Positions 1 to 6,823 of a stretch of 15,267 nt of DNA are shown here, piece after piece (position 1 is the stretch's first letter; each line of letters starts with the position of its first letter). The notes under the pieces were generated by a model. That model was not told where the DNA came from. It was given only the letters and a program-made list of their open reading frames with translations, and searched no databases. Made by a program: the position numbers and the translations under genes. Origin of the DNA: Kangiella sp. (GTDB lineage Bacteria; Pseudomonadota; Gammaproteobacteria; Enterobacterales; Kangiellaceae); the NCBI GenBank assembly GCA_026195755.1, contig JAPHRL010000014.1, positions 1-15,267 on the forward strand, read 5' to 3'.

Positions 1-248
1 CAGCTGGCAATAGCTTGCAGTGCCAAGGTTGTTTTACCAGAAGATTCAGGACCATAAATCTCAACCACACGGCCTTTCGGCAAGCCGCCAATGCCCAACG
101 CAATATCAAGCCCTAATGAACCGGTCGAAATTGTTCCAATACCTCGAGCTGCGCTGTTGTCACCCAAGCGCATAATTGAGCCTTTACCGAATTGGCGCTC
201 AATCTGTGTTAAAGCCGCACCAAGAGCTTTCTTTTTGTTGTCATCCAT
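1..248 (-). CDS. recA: RecA recombinase, N-terminal part (cut by window edge)
   Basis: RecA is the DNA strand-exchange ATPase that also triggers LexA self-cleavage in the SOS response. Only the first 82 codons lie in the window. The protein begins MDDNKKKALGAALTQIERQF, the standard proteobacterial RecA start, and reaches the Walker A motif GPESSGKTT (about residues 66-74) just before the edge. The start is the ATG at 248-246, chosen because MDDNKKKAL matches the family; a purine-rich AGGTAGGT lies upstream. The rest of the ATPase core, the DNA-binding loops and the C-terminal domain are outside. pncC lies 139 bases upstream on the same strand, the usual cinA-recA order in gammaproteobacteria. 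A LexA-like box sits in that gap. Identification is essentially certain. Confidence 0.97.
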   Translation of the reverse strand, partial: MDDNKKKALGAALTQIERQFGKGSIMRLGDNSAARGIGTISTGSLGLDIALGIGGLPKGRVVEIYGPESSGKTTLALQAIAS

Positions 249-305
249 CTTACGGATACCTACCTAATCGTTTTAAAAAGTTAAAATTCGCTTCAAAAAT
301 AAAGC

Positions 306-356
306 CCCGATTATTCCACAATCACACTCGAAAAGTAACCTGTGATCGCTGACAAC
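306..356 (-). promoter_or_regulatory. Candidate recA promoter region with LexA-like SOS box
   Basis: On the minus strand, 355-340 reads TTGTCAGCGATCACAG. This matches the gammaproteobacterial LexA pattern CTGT-N8-ACAG except for the first base. A possible -10 hexamer AATAAT lies at 315-310, about 60 bases before the recA start, but no convincing -35 accompanies it. The position between pncC and recA is where an SOS box would be expected. The half-site match and context are direct observations; LexA control is inferred. Confidence 0.5.
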
Positions 357-387
357 CCTTAGAGAAATTGTCATTCGCATACTAGAG

Positions 388-909
388 CTATTTCCTACTT
401 AACCAGCCTACTAGCATACTGCCTAATACGTCATTTAATGTCGCAGAGCGAATCTCTGCACGAGAACCTGATAATTGCAGTAATCGCGAGTGGCTAGCCT
501 TGCCATCAAACAAGCCTATCCAGACTGTGCCGACTGGCTTCTCTGGCGTACCACCATCCGGCCCGGCTATGCCACTGACAGAAACGGCAATATGGTTTTC
601 GCTGCCTGACGCTATATATGCGCCACGCGCCATAGCCTCAACAACCTGCTGCGACACGGCGCCATATTTATCAATAATATGAGCAGGCACACCGAGCATG
701 TCCTGCTTGGACTGGTTGGAATAGGTAACAAAGCCACGATCAAACCAGTTTGAGCTGCCCGCCTGTTCAGTGCAGGTGGCAGCGATCAGTCCGCCGGTGC
801 AAGACTCGGCTGTGACCAACAAAAGGTTTTTCTCAATCAGTAAGTTAGCGACTCTTTTTACCAGTTCACTTGAATGTTCAGTCATAGGCTTTTTATCATT
901 TTGAGGCAA
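388..909 (-). CDS. pncC: Nicotinamide-nucleotide amidohydrolase PncC (stand-alone CinA C-terminal domain)
   Basis: This cytoplasmic enzyme hydrolyses nicotinamide mononucleotide to nicotinate mononucleotide and ammonia, recycling the NMN made by DNA ligase into NAD. The protein is 173 residues, the length of the short CinA C-terminal-only form, so the N-terminal molybdopterin-binding-like domain of full CinA is absent. Family motifs are clear: TAESCTGG at about 33-40, containing the catalytic Ser36, and SGIAGPDGGTPEKPVGTVWIG at about 112-132. The start is uncertain. The longest frame begins with TTG at 909, with AAGAGG ten bases upstream. An ATG at 885 (residue 9) would give a protein starting MTEHSSELV, closer to E. 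coli PncC, but has no good ribosome site. The gene is divergent from mutS and upstream of recA. Confidence 0.93.
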   Translation of the reverse strand: MPQNDKKPMTEHSSELVKRVANLLIEKNLLLVTAESCTGGLIAATCTEQAGSSNWFDRGFVTYSNQSKQDMLGVPAHIIDKYGAVSQQVVEAMARGAYIASGSENHIAVSVSGIAGPDGGTPEKPVGTVWIGLFDGKASHSRLLQLSGSRAEIRSATLNDVLGSMLVGWLSRK

Positions 910-995
910 GCTTGGCCTACCTCTTTATCGTCAGATCCGTTAAGCTATGCGAAAGTTTATATCCTACAAGTTTTCAATAACAATAGACATAATTT

Positions 996-3590
996 ATGGG
1001 CATTACAGAACAAGAAACTTCCCCAAAACATCTCGACCAACACACGCCCATGATGCGCCAATACTGGCAGCTCAAACAGGATCATATGGATTACCTGCTG
1101 TTTTATCGGATGGGTGATTTTTATGAGCTGTTTTACGACGATGCCAAACGCGCTGCTGAATTACTCGATATTACTCTGACCAAACGCGGTAGCTCCGCCG
1201 GTGAGCCGATTCCCATGGCGGGCGTGCCCTTTCATGCGGTGGATTCTTATCTGGCGCGCATTGTTAAGCTCGGCGAGTCAGTGGCTATCTGCGAACAGAT
1301 TGGCGATCCAGCCACCAGCAAAGGGCCGGTGGAGCGCAAGGTTGTTCGTATCGTAACGCCCGGAACCTTGTATGACGAAAACCTGCTCGATGCCCTTTCA
1401 GATAAGTTGTTAGCCGCGGCTTACAAAAAGCGCAATCATTACGGACTGGCCTGTCTGGATATGGCCAGCGGTCGTTTCTGGTTATCAGAGTTTGAGAATA
1501 AAAATGCCTTTCAGGCAGAGCTGTTTCGAATCAAGCCGGCTGAATTAATTCTGGCCGATAATCAACAAGAACTAACTCAAGGTTTAACCACAGCCGTAAA
1601 ATGGCAACCCGACTGGGCCTTTGATTTCGAGCAAAACCGCGACAAACTATTGAGCCACTTTGCAGTGCAGAGTCTGGCCTCTTTTGGTTGCGATGATTAT
1701 GAATTAGCAATCAGTGCTGCGGGTGCCGTTCTGGACTACGCCAAGGCGACTCAGCTAAACAACCTGCCGCATATTCGCTTATTGCAGAAGCTGGAACACA
1801 GCGACCAGCTGGTGCTGGATCCGGCAACCCGTCGAAATCTCGAGCTGACCGAGAATATTCAAGGCGGCCACAGCAATACGCTGTTTGAGGTCATGAATTC
1901 GACGCAAACCGTGATGGGCGCGCGTTTGCTGAAACGCTGGCTGCACACCCCGCTTCGCAATCATGACAATGTGCAAAAGCGTTTAGACAGCGTGGCTAAC
2001 CTGACCCATGACCATGCCTTTGTTTCTATCCAGCCGATTCTGTCTGAAATCGCTGATATCGAGCGTATTGTCACCCGCATTGCTTTAGCCAGCGCCAATC
2101 CGCGCGACTTAAAGCGTTTGCAACAAGGTTTAACTCAAGCCACCTTGCTGCTCGAAGCATTCAGTCAACTCAACATCTCCTTGGATCAGGCACAAAACAT
2201 TGAGCCTTTGCCCAATATTCAGCAGCTTCTGGAACGTGCTTTAGTCGAGCAACCGCCAATGGTTATTCGCGACGGCGGCGTGATCGCCGAAGGCTTTAAT
2301 ACTGAACTTGATGAACTGCGCTCGCTGGCTGATGACGCCAATGAGTTCATGCTGTCGCTGGAACGACGCGAAAAAGAAGAGTCTGGCATCAACACCTTAA
2401 AAGTCGGTTACAACAAGGTGCATGGTTTTTATATCGAAATCTCGCGCGCGCAGAGTCATCAGGCTCCGGCGCACTATATTCGCCGCCAGACATTGAAGAA
2501 TGCCGAGCGATTTATAACGCCTGAGCTTAAAGAATACGAAGAGAAAGTCTTAACCAGCAAGACCCGCGCCTTAGCTCTAGAGAAACGTCTTTATGATGAG
2601 CTTATTCAGGAGCTACAAAAGCATGTGGCTGATATTCAATCGACTGCCAGCGCCATTGCGGAGATTGATGTACTGGCCTGTTTTGCCGAGCGTGCGACTA
2701 ACCTTGGTTTTAATCGCCCGACACTGACTGACAATGAAGGCATAGAAATCAAACAGGGACGCCATCCGGTGGTAGAGTTTCACAGCAAAGAGCCCTTTAT
2801 TCCGAATGACCTGAGCATTAATAATCAGGAACGCTCACTGATTATTACCGGCCCCAACATGGGCGGTAAATCCACCTACATGCGTCAAACAGCGCTGATT
2901 ACCTTACTGGCTTATGTCGGTTCTTACGTTCCGGCGGAAAACGCTGAAATAGGACCGATTGATCGCATCTTTACCCGTATCGGTGCATCTGACGATTTAG
3001 CCAGCGGTCGCTCAACCTTTATGGTGGAAATGTCCGAAACCGCCAATATCTTGAATAATGCCACCAGTAACAGTTTAATCCTGCTCGACGAAATTGGCCG
3101 TGGCACCAGTACTTTTGATGGCCTGGCTTTGGCTTCGGCAACTATTCAATATATCCATGAAAAGTTGCAGTCCTACACCCTCTTCGCCACCCACTACTTT
3201 GAGCTGACGCAACAGGCGGAACAATGGGATGCGATGGTTAATCTGCATTTCTCAGCGACCGAACACAAAGACGCTGGTCAGGAAAAGCTCATCTTCTCAC
3301 ATCAGATTCAGCCTGGCCCAGCCAACCAAAGTTACGGCATTCAAGTGGCACAATTAGCCGGGTTGCCTAGAACCGTGATTCAGCAAGCTCGCCTTCTGCT
3401 CCAGCATTTTGAGCAGCATGGTACTCATGAGAGCGAATTACCTAAGATTGAATTGGAACTCATAGAAACAGTGCAATCTAATCCAGAACTAGAAGCGATG
3501 GCGGAGCTTGTGAACTCTGCCAACCTCGATGAGATGACGCCCCGCGAGGCGCTAGAACTATTGTATAAGCTGAAAGAATCGCTACAATAA
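996..3590 (+). CDS. mutS: DNA mismatch repair protein MutS
   Basis: MutS recognises mispaired or looped bases and, with MutL, starts methyl-directed repair. The 864-residue length is near that of E. coli MutS (853). The mismatch-reading domain holds the Phe-X-Glu motif in GDFYELF (F42, E44). Connector and core/lever domains follow, with the clamp at roughly 450-550. The ATPase domain has Walker A TGPNMGGKST at 618-627 and Walker B LLDEIGRGTS at about 696-705. The last residues, DEMTPREALELLYKLKESLQ, match the C-terminal oligomerisation helix of the E. coli protein. The start ATG at 996 places HTPMMRQYW in the family position; its ribosome site is weak. The gene is divergent from pncC across 86 bases, and fdxA follows after 41 bases, so they may be cotranscribed. 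It appears intact. Confidence 0.98.
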   Translation: MGITEQETSPKHLDQHTPMMRQYWQLKQDHMDYLLFYRMGDFYELFYDDAKRAAELLDITLTKRGSSAGEPIPMAGVPFHAVDSYLARIVKLGESVAICEQIGDPATSKGPVERKVVRIVTPGTLYDENLLDALSDKLLAAAYKKRNHYGLACLDMASGRFWLSEFENKNAFQAELFRIKPAELILADNQQELTQGLTTAVKWQPDWAFDFEQNRDKLLSHFAVQSLASFGCDDYELAISAAGAVLDYAKATQLNNLPHIRLLQKLEHSDQLVLDPATRRNLELTENIQGGHSNTLFEVMNSTQTVMGARLLKRWLHTPLRNHDNVQKRLDSVANLTHDHAFVSIQPILSEIADIERIVTRIALASANPRDLKRLQQGLTQATLLLEAFSQLNISLDQAQNIEPLPNIQQLLERALVEQPPMVIRDGGVIAEGFNTELDELRSLADDANEFMLSLERREKEESGINTLKVGYNKVHGFYIEISRAQSHQAPAHYIRRQTLKNAERFITPELKEYEEKVLTSKTRALALEKRLYDELIQELQKHVADIQSTASAIAEIDVLACFAERATNLGFNRPTLTDNEGIEIKQGRHPVVEFHSKEPFIPNDLSINNQERSLIITGPNMGGKSTYMRQTALITLLAYVGSYVPAENAEIGPIDRIFTRIGASDDLASGRSTFMVEMSETANILNNATSNSLILLDEIGRGTSTFDGLALASATIQYIHEKLQSYTLFATHYFELTQQAEQWDAMVNLHFSATEHKDAGQEKLIFSHQIQPGPANQSYGIQVAQLAGLPRTVIQQARLLLQHFEQHGTHESELPKIELELIETVQSNPELEAMAELVNSANLDEMTPREALELLYKLKESLQ

Positions 3591-3631
3591 CGGGCAGTTA
3601 GCTTGCCGTAGAAAATAGCTAGGAGAAATTA

Positions 3632-3955
3632 ATGGCATTCGTCGTAACTGATAACTGTATTCAATGTAAATATACCGACTGCGTAGAAGTCTGCCCGGTA
3701 GACTGTTTCTACGAAGGACCAAACTTCCTGGTCATTAATCCAGACGAATGTATTGATTGTGCTTTGTGTGAGCCAGAATGCCCCGCCGAAGCTATCTTTG
3801 AAGAAGATGATATTCCAGCAGGCATGGAACACTTTATCGAACTCAACGCCGAATTATCAGAAGAATGGCCCAACATCACCGAAAAGAAAGATCCGCTACC
3901 GGATGCAGAAGAATGGGATGGCAAGCCGAATAAATTGGAACAACTGGAAAAATAA
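3632..3955 (+). CDS. fdxA: 7Fe-8S (seven-iron) ferredoxin FdxA
   Basis: This is a small cytoplasmic electron carrier with one [3Fe-4S] and one [4Fe-4S] cluster, of the Azotobacter ferredoxin I type. The 107-residue protein has Cys at 9, 12, 17, 21, 25, 40, 43, 46 and 50. By family analogy C9, C17, C21 and C50 bind the 3Fe cluster, C25, C40, C43 and C46 bind the 4Fe cluster, and C12 is the extra free cysteine. The acidic C-terminal tail (NITEKKDPLPDAEEWDGKP) is also typical. A good ribosome site, AGGAGA, lies just before the ATG. mutS ends 41 bases upstream, an adjacency common in gammaproteobacteria, and a strong terminator follows. The redox partner cannot be told from the context. Confidence 0.96.
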   Translation: MAFVVTDNCIQCKYTDCVEVCPVDCFYEGPNFLVINPDECIDCALCEPECPAEAIFEEDDIPAGMEHFIELNAELSEEWPNITEKKDPLPDAEEWDGKPNKLEQLEK

Positions 3956-3959
3956 ATAG

Positions 3960-3984
3960 AAGCCCTCGAATGAGGGCTTTTTTG
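3960..3984 (+). terminator. Rho-independent terminator after fdxA
   Basis: A perfect 7-bp stem, AGCCCTC / GAGGGCT (3961-3967 and 3972-3978), closes a GAAT loop and is followed by a T run to 3983. It starts five bases after the fdxA stop codon and would end the mutS-fdxA transcript. Confidence 0.92.
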
Positions 3985-4000
3985 TGTCAGCTCAGTGTAG

Positions 4001-4192
4001 TACCTGTTCAATAGAGCTTGGGGAAATCTTGACCTTTCAACACACCATCAAAAGTCACTGGATTATGAAATACATCCTGTATTTCACCAAAGGCCAGCTC
4101 TGCTGTTCAAAATCATTCCCTATGATTTTGTCCGCGGTAAGCGACCGAAGGAAGTGCCCTTGGTACCCCGGGATGACGATGATTCACTTTAA
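4001..4192 (+). pseudogene. Protein-like open frame lacking a start codon (possible gene remnant)
   Basis: Reading in one frame from the stop codon at 3998-4000 gives 63 uninterrupted codons ending in TAA at 4190-4192. The reading looks like real protein: near the end it contains ALLFKIIPYDFVRGKRP and a closing acidic run VPRDDDDSL. There is no ATG in frame. GTG and TTG occur only near the 3' end, and no ribosome site is present. It lies 17 bases after the fdxA terminator. It may be the 3' end of a decayed gene, a piece carried with the neighbouring repeat, or chance. I do not recognise the family. Confidence 0.3.
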
Positions 4193-4214
4193 TTAAAACA
4201 CTATTGTTACAGGC

Positions 4215-4453
4215 TAGCACCAAGATCCCCCTTAGATTGAGCTGAATAGAAGCCAAGTCATAGCAATTCAAATCGTGGATGATTTGAATAGTAAAATTCG
4301 GGCCAGGGATGGAACGTATTTTACGGTGCGTTAAGTGGCTTGGCGGATATGAAGGAAGTTTCGCTGGGGAACCTCAATCTCGGGGCGCGCTTCTTTTTGC
4401 CTTCTTTTTCTTACGCGAATAAGAAAAAGAAGGTCGCTGAGTAGCGAAAACTT
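4215..4453 (+). repeat. Structured intergenic repeat, copy A (multi-hairpin RNA-like element)
   Basis: This element shares blocks and folding with copy B at 14291-14504. It opens with TAGCACCAA and a C-rich run, then TCATAG. Hairpin 1 is ATTCAAATC / GATTTGAAT (4266-4274 and 4281-4289) with loop GTGGAT. After one A, hairpin 2 spans 4291-4324 with a 7-bp outer stem, a CG/CG step, a tandem G-A mismatch, a CC/GG step and loop AGGGAT. The block GGTGCGTTAAGTG follows at 4325-4337. The second half is closed by AAGTTTCGCT (4356-4365) against AGCGAAAACTT (4443-4453). Inside it, hairpin 3 is a perfect 14-bp stem at 4400-4413 and 4420-4433 with loop CGCGAA. A second T-rich arm, TTCTTTTTG (4391-4399), precedes hairpin 3 and could pair with the same A-rich arm. 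Confidence 0.75.
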
Positions 4454-4469
4454 AGTATAAAGATGCTGA

Positions 4470-4506
4470 TAAAAAAATTAGGGCAGACACACAGGTCTGC
4501 CCCTAC
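4470..4506 (-). terminator. Terminator of the amidohydrolase gene, formed by a GTAG-type REP-like palindrome
   Basis: GGGCAGAC (4481-4488) and GTCTGCCC (4495-4502) make a perfect 8-bp stem with loop ACACAG. On the minus strand the stem is followed by TAATTTTTTT, which suits termination of the lipoprotein gene ending at 4537. On that strand the palindrome is preceded by GTAG (4506-4503), the foot typical of REP sequences linked to RAYT transposases. Forms such as GTAGGGGC followed by a CTGTGTGT-like loop are familiar to me as dispersed palindromes in many bacteria. The stem is direct observation; the REP assignment is from memory. Confidence 0.75.
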
Positions 4507-4536
4507 CTATTTATGACAGTGTGTCATTCCGATAAA

Positions 4537-6651
4537 CTACAGCTCGAAATCCACTGACTTGGTAAAAGGTTTTACCCCAATTTCTTCGTAGATTTCATCG
4601 GGTTTATAGAGGTTTTGACCTTTGATGACCAAGGCAACTTTGCGGATGTCGTTCATGTCTTCCAGTGGGTTGCCGTCAACGAAGACCAGATCTGCTTGTT
4701 TTCCTTCTGTAATTGAGCCGACATTGTCTTCATTGCCGACTACTTCGGCTGAGGTAATGGTTGCTAGCTTGAGTACATCGGCGTTGGAGATTCCGCCTTG
4801 CGAGTAGAGAATCAGTTCTCGATGCAGCGTGAAGCCTGCAATACTGTCGGTGCCTGGTACTACAGTGACACCTGAGTCATGCAACTTTTTGACCATGGCG
4901 ACCATGGCATCAGCTGATTGGTTGTAAGCGTCGCGCTCTTCTGGCTTGATGTCCATCCAGGCTTTTTTGAAGCCTCTGGCAACGGTAACCGGAAGGTGGT
5001 TATAAATAGCTGCGTTTTCAGGATCGACTTTACCAGCCTCACCCAATAATAGGCTTCTGAAAACCGAAACAGTCGGGTCAATTACCGTACCCTTTTCTTT
5101 CAGCAACGCCATGAAGTCGTTAACTTCTTTGCTGTTTAAATCCAGCTCATGAGCTTTTTCGCCGGGAATGGTAAAACGAAGACGCTGACGAGTATCGATA
5201 TTTTTGCCAAGGAAGTTCAGGAAAATCATATTGATGTGCTGAATTTCATCGAACCCAACATTGACAGCTTCTTCAGCGGTCATAAAGGCAGGAATATGGC
5301 CGCTCAAGCGCATACCTTTACTGTGGATATGCTTGGCTAGCGGCTCTATCCACGCTGGTTCCATGGAGCTGTAGGTTTTAATTTGTGGGTAACCATTCTC
5401 TGCGTACCAGTCGACAGCAGCCATAGCGCTTTCCAATGAGTCGACCGTTTTGCCCATTTTCATGGCATATGGGCTTTCTCTATCCATAAAGCCTGAGCGA
5501 TACACATCGCTGCCCAAGATTTCATTGGCTTCGCTCATTCGTTCAATGTCGACGATATTATCGTGGGTATTACCCATATCGCGTACATTGGTGACACCGG
5601 CGGGCATGTTGAGCAGGCCATCACTTTTACTTAAATGACCGTGCATATCCCAAAGGCCAGGAATCAAAGTTTTGCCACTGGCATCAACTTCTGTGTAGTC
5701 GCCTTCTGATATTTCAGATCCTATTTTTGTGATGCGACCATCTTCGACTAATATTGATTGGCCTTCGACGAGCTTGCCAGTAATGACATCCACATAATTG
5801 GCGTTAGTCACGAGAATTGGCTTTTCTGAGGTGTGAATGAGCTTGTCTGCTAAATCTTTAAGATATTGGTTATCCGCTTCTTTCTGAATGTCCTGAAGTT
5901 GCTCAAGGTGTTCACGGCCCCATCCTTCTGGAATAACACCGAACCAGCCACCGCCATCAGTGGCGAAGAAATTAAAATCATCGTCATACCAGGCAAAATC
6001 TGGAGAGAAGCCAAAGCCAGTAATACCGATAAGGTGAACCGTTTTCTTTTCCTTGCCATTATCCAGTGTCACAGAATCAAGCTTGATCATGCCTGCCTGG
6101 CCGCTTGGCAATAAAGCGACTTTGCCATTTTCTGAGTTACTGATGGCTTTCAATAGTGCACTGTTAGCAACTCCTGTACCATCCATCGCGACATAAAACT
6201 TTTTGCCTTCGACTTTTTCTTCGCCCTGTTCATTAGTACTTTGCCATTGGGCAATGCTGCCTTTCTGACTGAAAGACTCATCAATTGGGGCGCCAAAGGC
6301 GGAAATACCTTTGACCGTCTGACTGGTAATATATCCCTGCTCGTCAACGGTTATCACTTCTTCAATTTTTATCTGTCGGTTGTTCCAACCAAGCTCCATA
6401 TCACTGCTATAAACATTTCCCGATTGCTGCACAGATAAAGAGCCAGCCTGATCTTCTTTGTTGTAGATGTTGTATTTAGTTAACTGTGTGACTGGCGCTT
6501 GCTGAGTGTCCTGTAGCTGAACTGAATTTACAGCCTGACTTACTTGCGCGGCATTATTGGATGCTTGCTCATCTTTTTTATCATCGCAGGCAAGAAGTTG
6601 ACTCACTAGCAATGCAATACCGGCTACTTTGAAGATTGCCTTGGTGTTCAT
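4537..6651 (-). CDS. Amidohydrolase-family lipoprotein (exported metal-dependent hydrolase)
   Basis: This is a 704-residue exported hydrolase with an amidohydrolase (TIM-barrel) C-terminal part; the substrate is not evident. The N-terminus has a lipoprotein signal with lipobox LLAC at Cys22. Cys22 is followed by two aspartates, which in the E. coli Lol rule would favour retention in the inner membrane. Residues about 40-275 form an N-terminal region I do not recognise. From about 280 the amidohydrolase fold begins: GKTLIPGLWDMHGHL gives the metal-binding H337 and H339, QIKTY gives K425 (the likely carboxylated bridging lysine), SGHIP gives H452, EIQHIN gives H473, and PGTDS gives D602. The end (ADLVFVDGNPLEDM) is the usual closing beta-sandwich. 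The family resembles imidazolonepropionase or Xaa-Pro dipeptidase-like amidohydrolases. GGGGAA precedes the ATG. The gene is monocistronic, ending in a terminator. Confidence 0.9.
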   Translation of the reverse strand: MNTKAIFKVAGIALLVSQLLACDDKKDEQASNNAAQVSQAVNSVQLQDTQQAPVTQLTKYNIYNKEDQAGSLSVQQSGNVYSSDMELGWNNRQIKIEEVITVDEQGYITSQTVKGISAFGAPIDESFSQKGSIAQWQSTNEQGEEKVEGKKFYVAMDGTGVANSALLKAISNSENGKVALLPSGQAGMIKLDSVTLDNGKEKKTVHLIGITGFGFSPDFAWYDDDFNFFATDGGGWFGVIPEGWGREHLEQLQDIQKEADNQYLKDLADKLIHTSEKPILVTNANYVDVITGKLVEGQSILVEDGRITKIGSEISEGDYTEVDASGKTLIPGLWDMHGHLSKSDGLLNMPAGVTNVRDMGNTHDNIVDIERMSEANEILGSDVYRSGFMDRESPYAMKMGKTVDSLESAMAAVDWYAENGYPQIKTYSSMEPAWIEPLAKHIHSKGMRLSGHIPAFMTAEEAVNVGFDEIQHINMIFLNFLGKNIDTRQRLRFTIPGEKAHELDLNSKEVNDFMALLKEKGTVIDPTVSVFRSLLLGEAGKVDPENAAIYNHLPVTVARGFKKAWMDIKPEERDAYNQSADAMVAMVKKLHDSGVTVVPGTDSIAGFTLHRELILYSQGGISNADVLKLATITSAEVVGNEDNVGSITEGKQADLVFVDGNPLEDMNDIRKVALVIKGQNLYKPDEIYEEIGVKPFTKSVDFEL

Positions 6652-6689
6652 GATTATTATTCCCCATTGAATTTATTGTGTTCTAAGAG

Positions 6690-6716
6690 CTTATAGAGGT
6701 GTCGAATCAGTGTCTA
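6690..6716 (-). promoter_or_regulatory. Possible promoter of the amidohydrolase gene
   Basis: On the minus strand TAGACA (6716-6711) and TATAAG (6695-6690) are separated by 15 bases and lie about 40 bases before the start codon. Each hexamer is a fair match to the sigma-70 pattern, but the spacing is short. No start-site data exist. Confidence 0.33.
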
Positions 6717-6752
6717 CATGGGGGTAGTGAGAAAATGTAAAAAGTTATGCAT

Positions 6753-6790
6753 AAAAAAGCCCCAAACAGCATAAAGGCTATTCGGGGCTG
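6753..6790 (-). terminator. Rho-independent terminator after the DUF2884 gene
   Basis: On the minus strand AGCCCC (6789-6784 as read on that strand) pairs with GGGGCT (6763-6758), followed by a T run (TTTTTTAT). A small AGC/GCT inner stem may extend the arm. The hairpin starts about 33 bases after the stop codon at 6824. Confidence 0.8.
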
Positions 6791-6823
6791 GGGGCTTATG
6801 AAAAAGGATTATGAAGAGTCGAA

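Larger units (their letters stand above)
3985..4536. other. Gene-free convergent junction between fdxA and the amidohydrolase gene
   Basis: This 552-base stretch has no credible complete gene. From left to right it holds an open frame without a start codon (4001-4192), copy A of a structured repeat (4215-4453) and a GTAG-type palindrome acting as the terminator of the minus-strand gene (4470-4506). The short plus-strand frame beginning with ATG near 3984 is in a different frame from the protein-like reading and has no ribosome site, so it is not listed as a gene. Confidence 0.8.

Noticed and set aside
3709..4011. Minus-strand 100-codon frame opposite fdxA
   Set aside because: It is the serine-rich mirror of a certain gene (fdxA) and has no independent support.
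3984..4196. Plus-strand 70-codon frame starting with ATG after the fdxA terminator
   Set aside because: No ribosome site, odd composition, and it is out of frame with the protein-like reading at 4001-4192.
4391..4433. T-rich/A-rich hairpin of copy A as an ordinary terminator
   Set aside because: The stem is AT-rich, no T run follows, and there is no gene directly upstream; it is better explained as part of the repeat.
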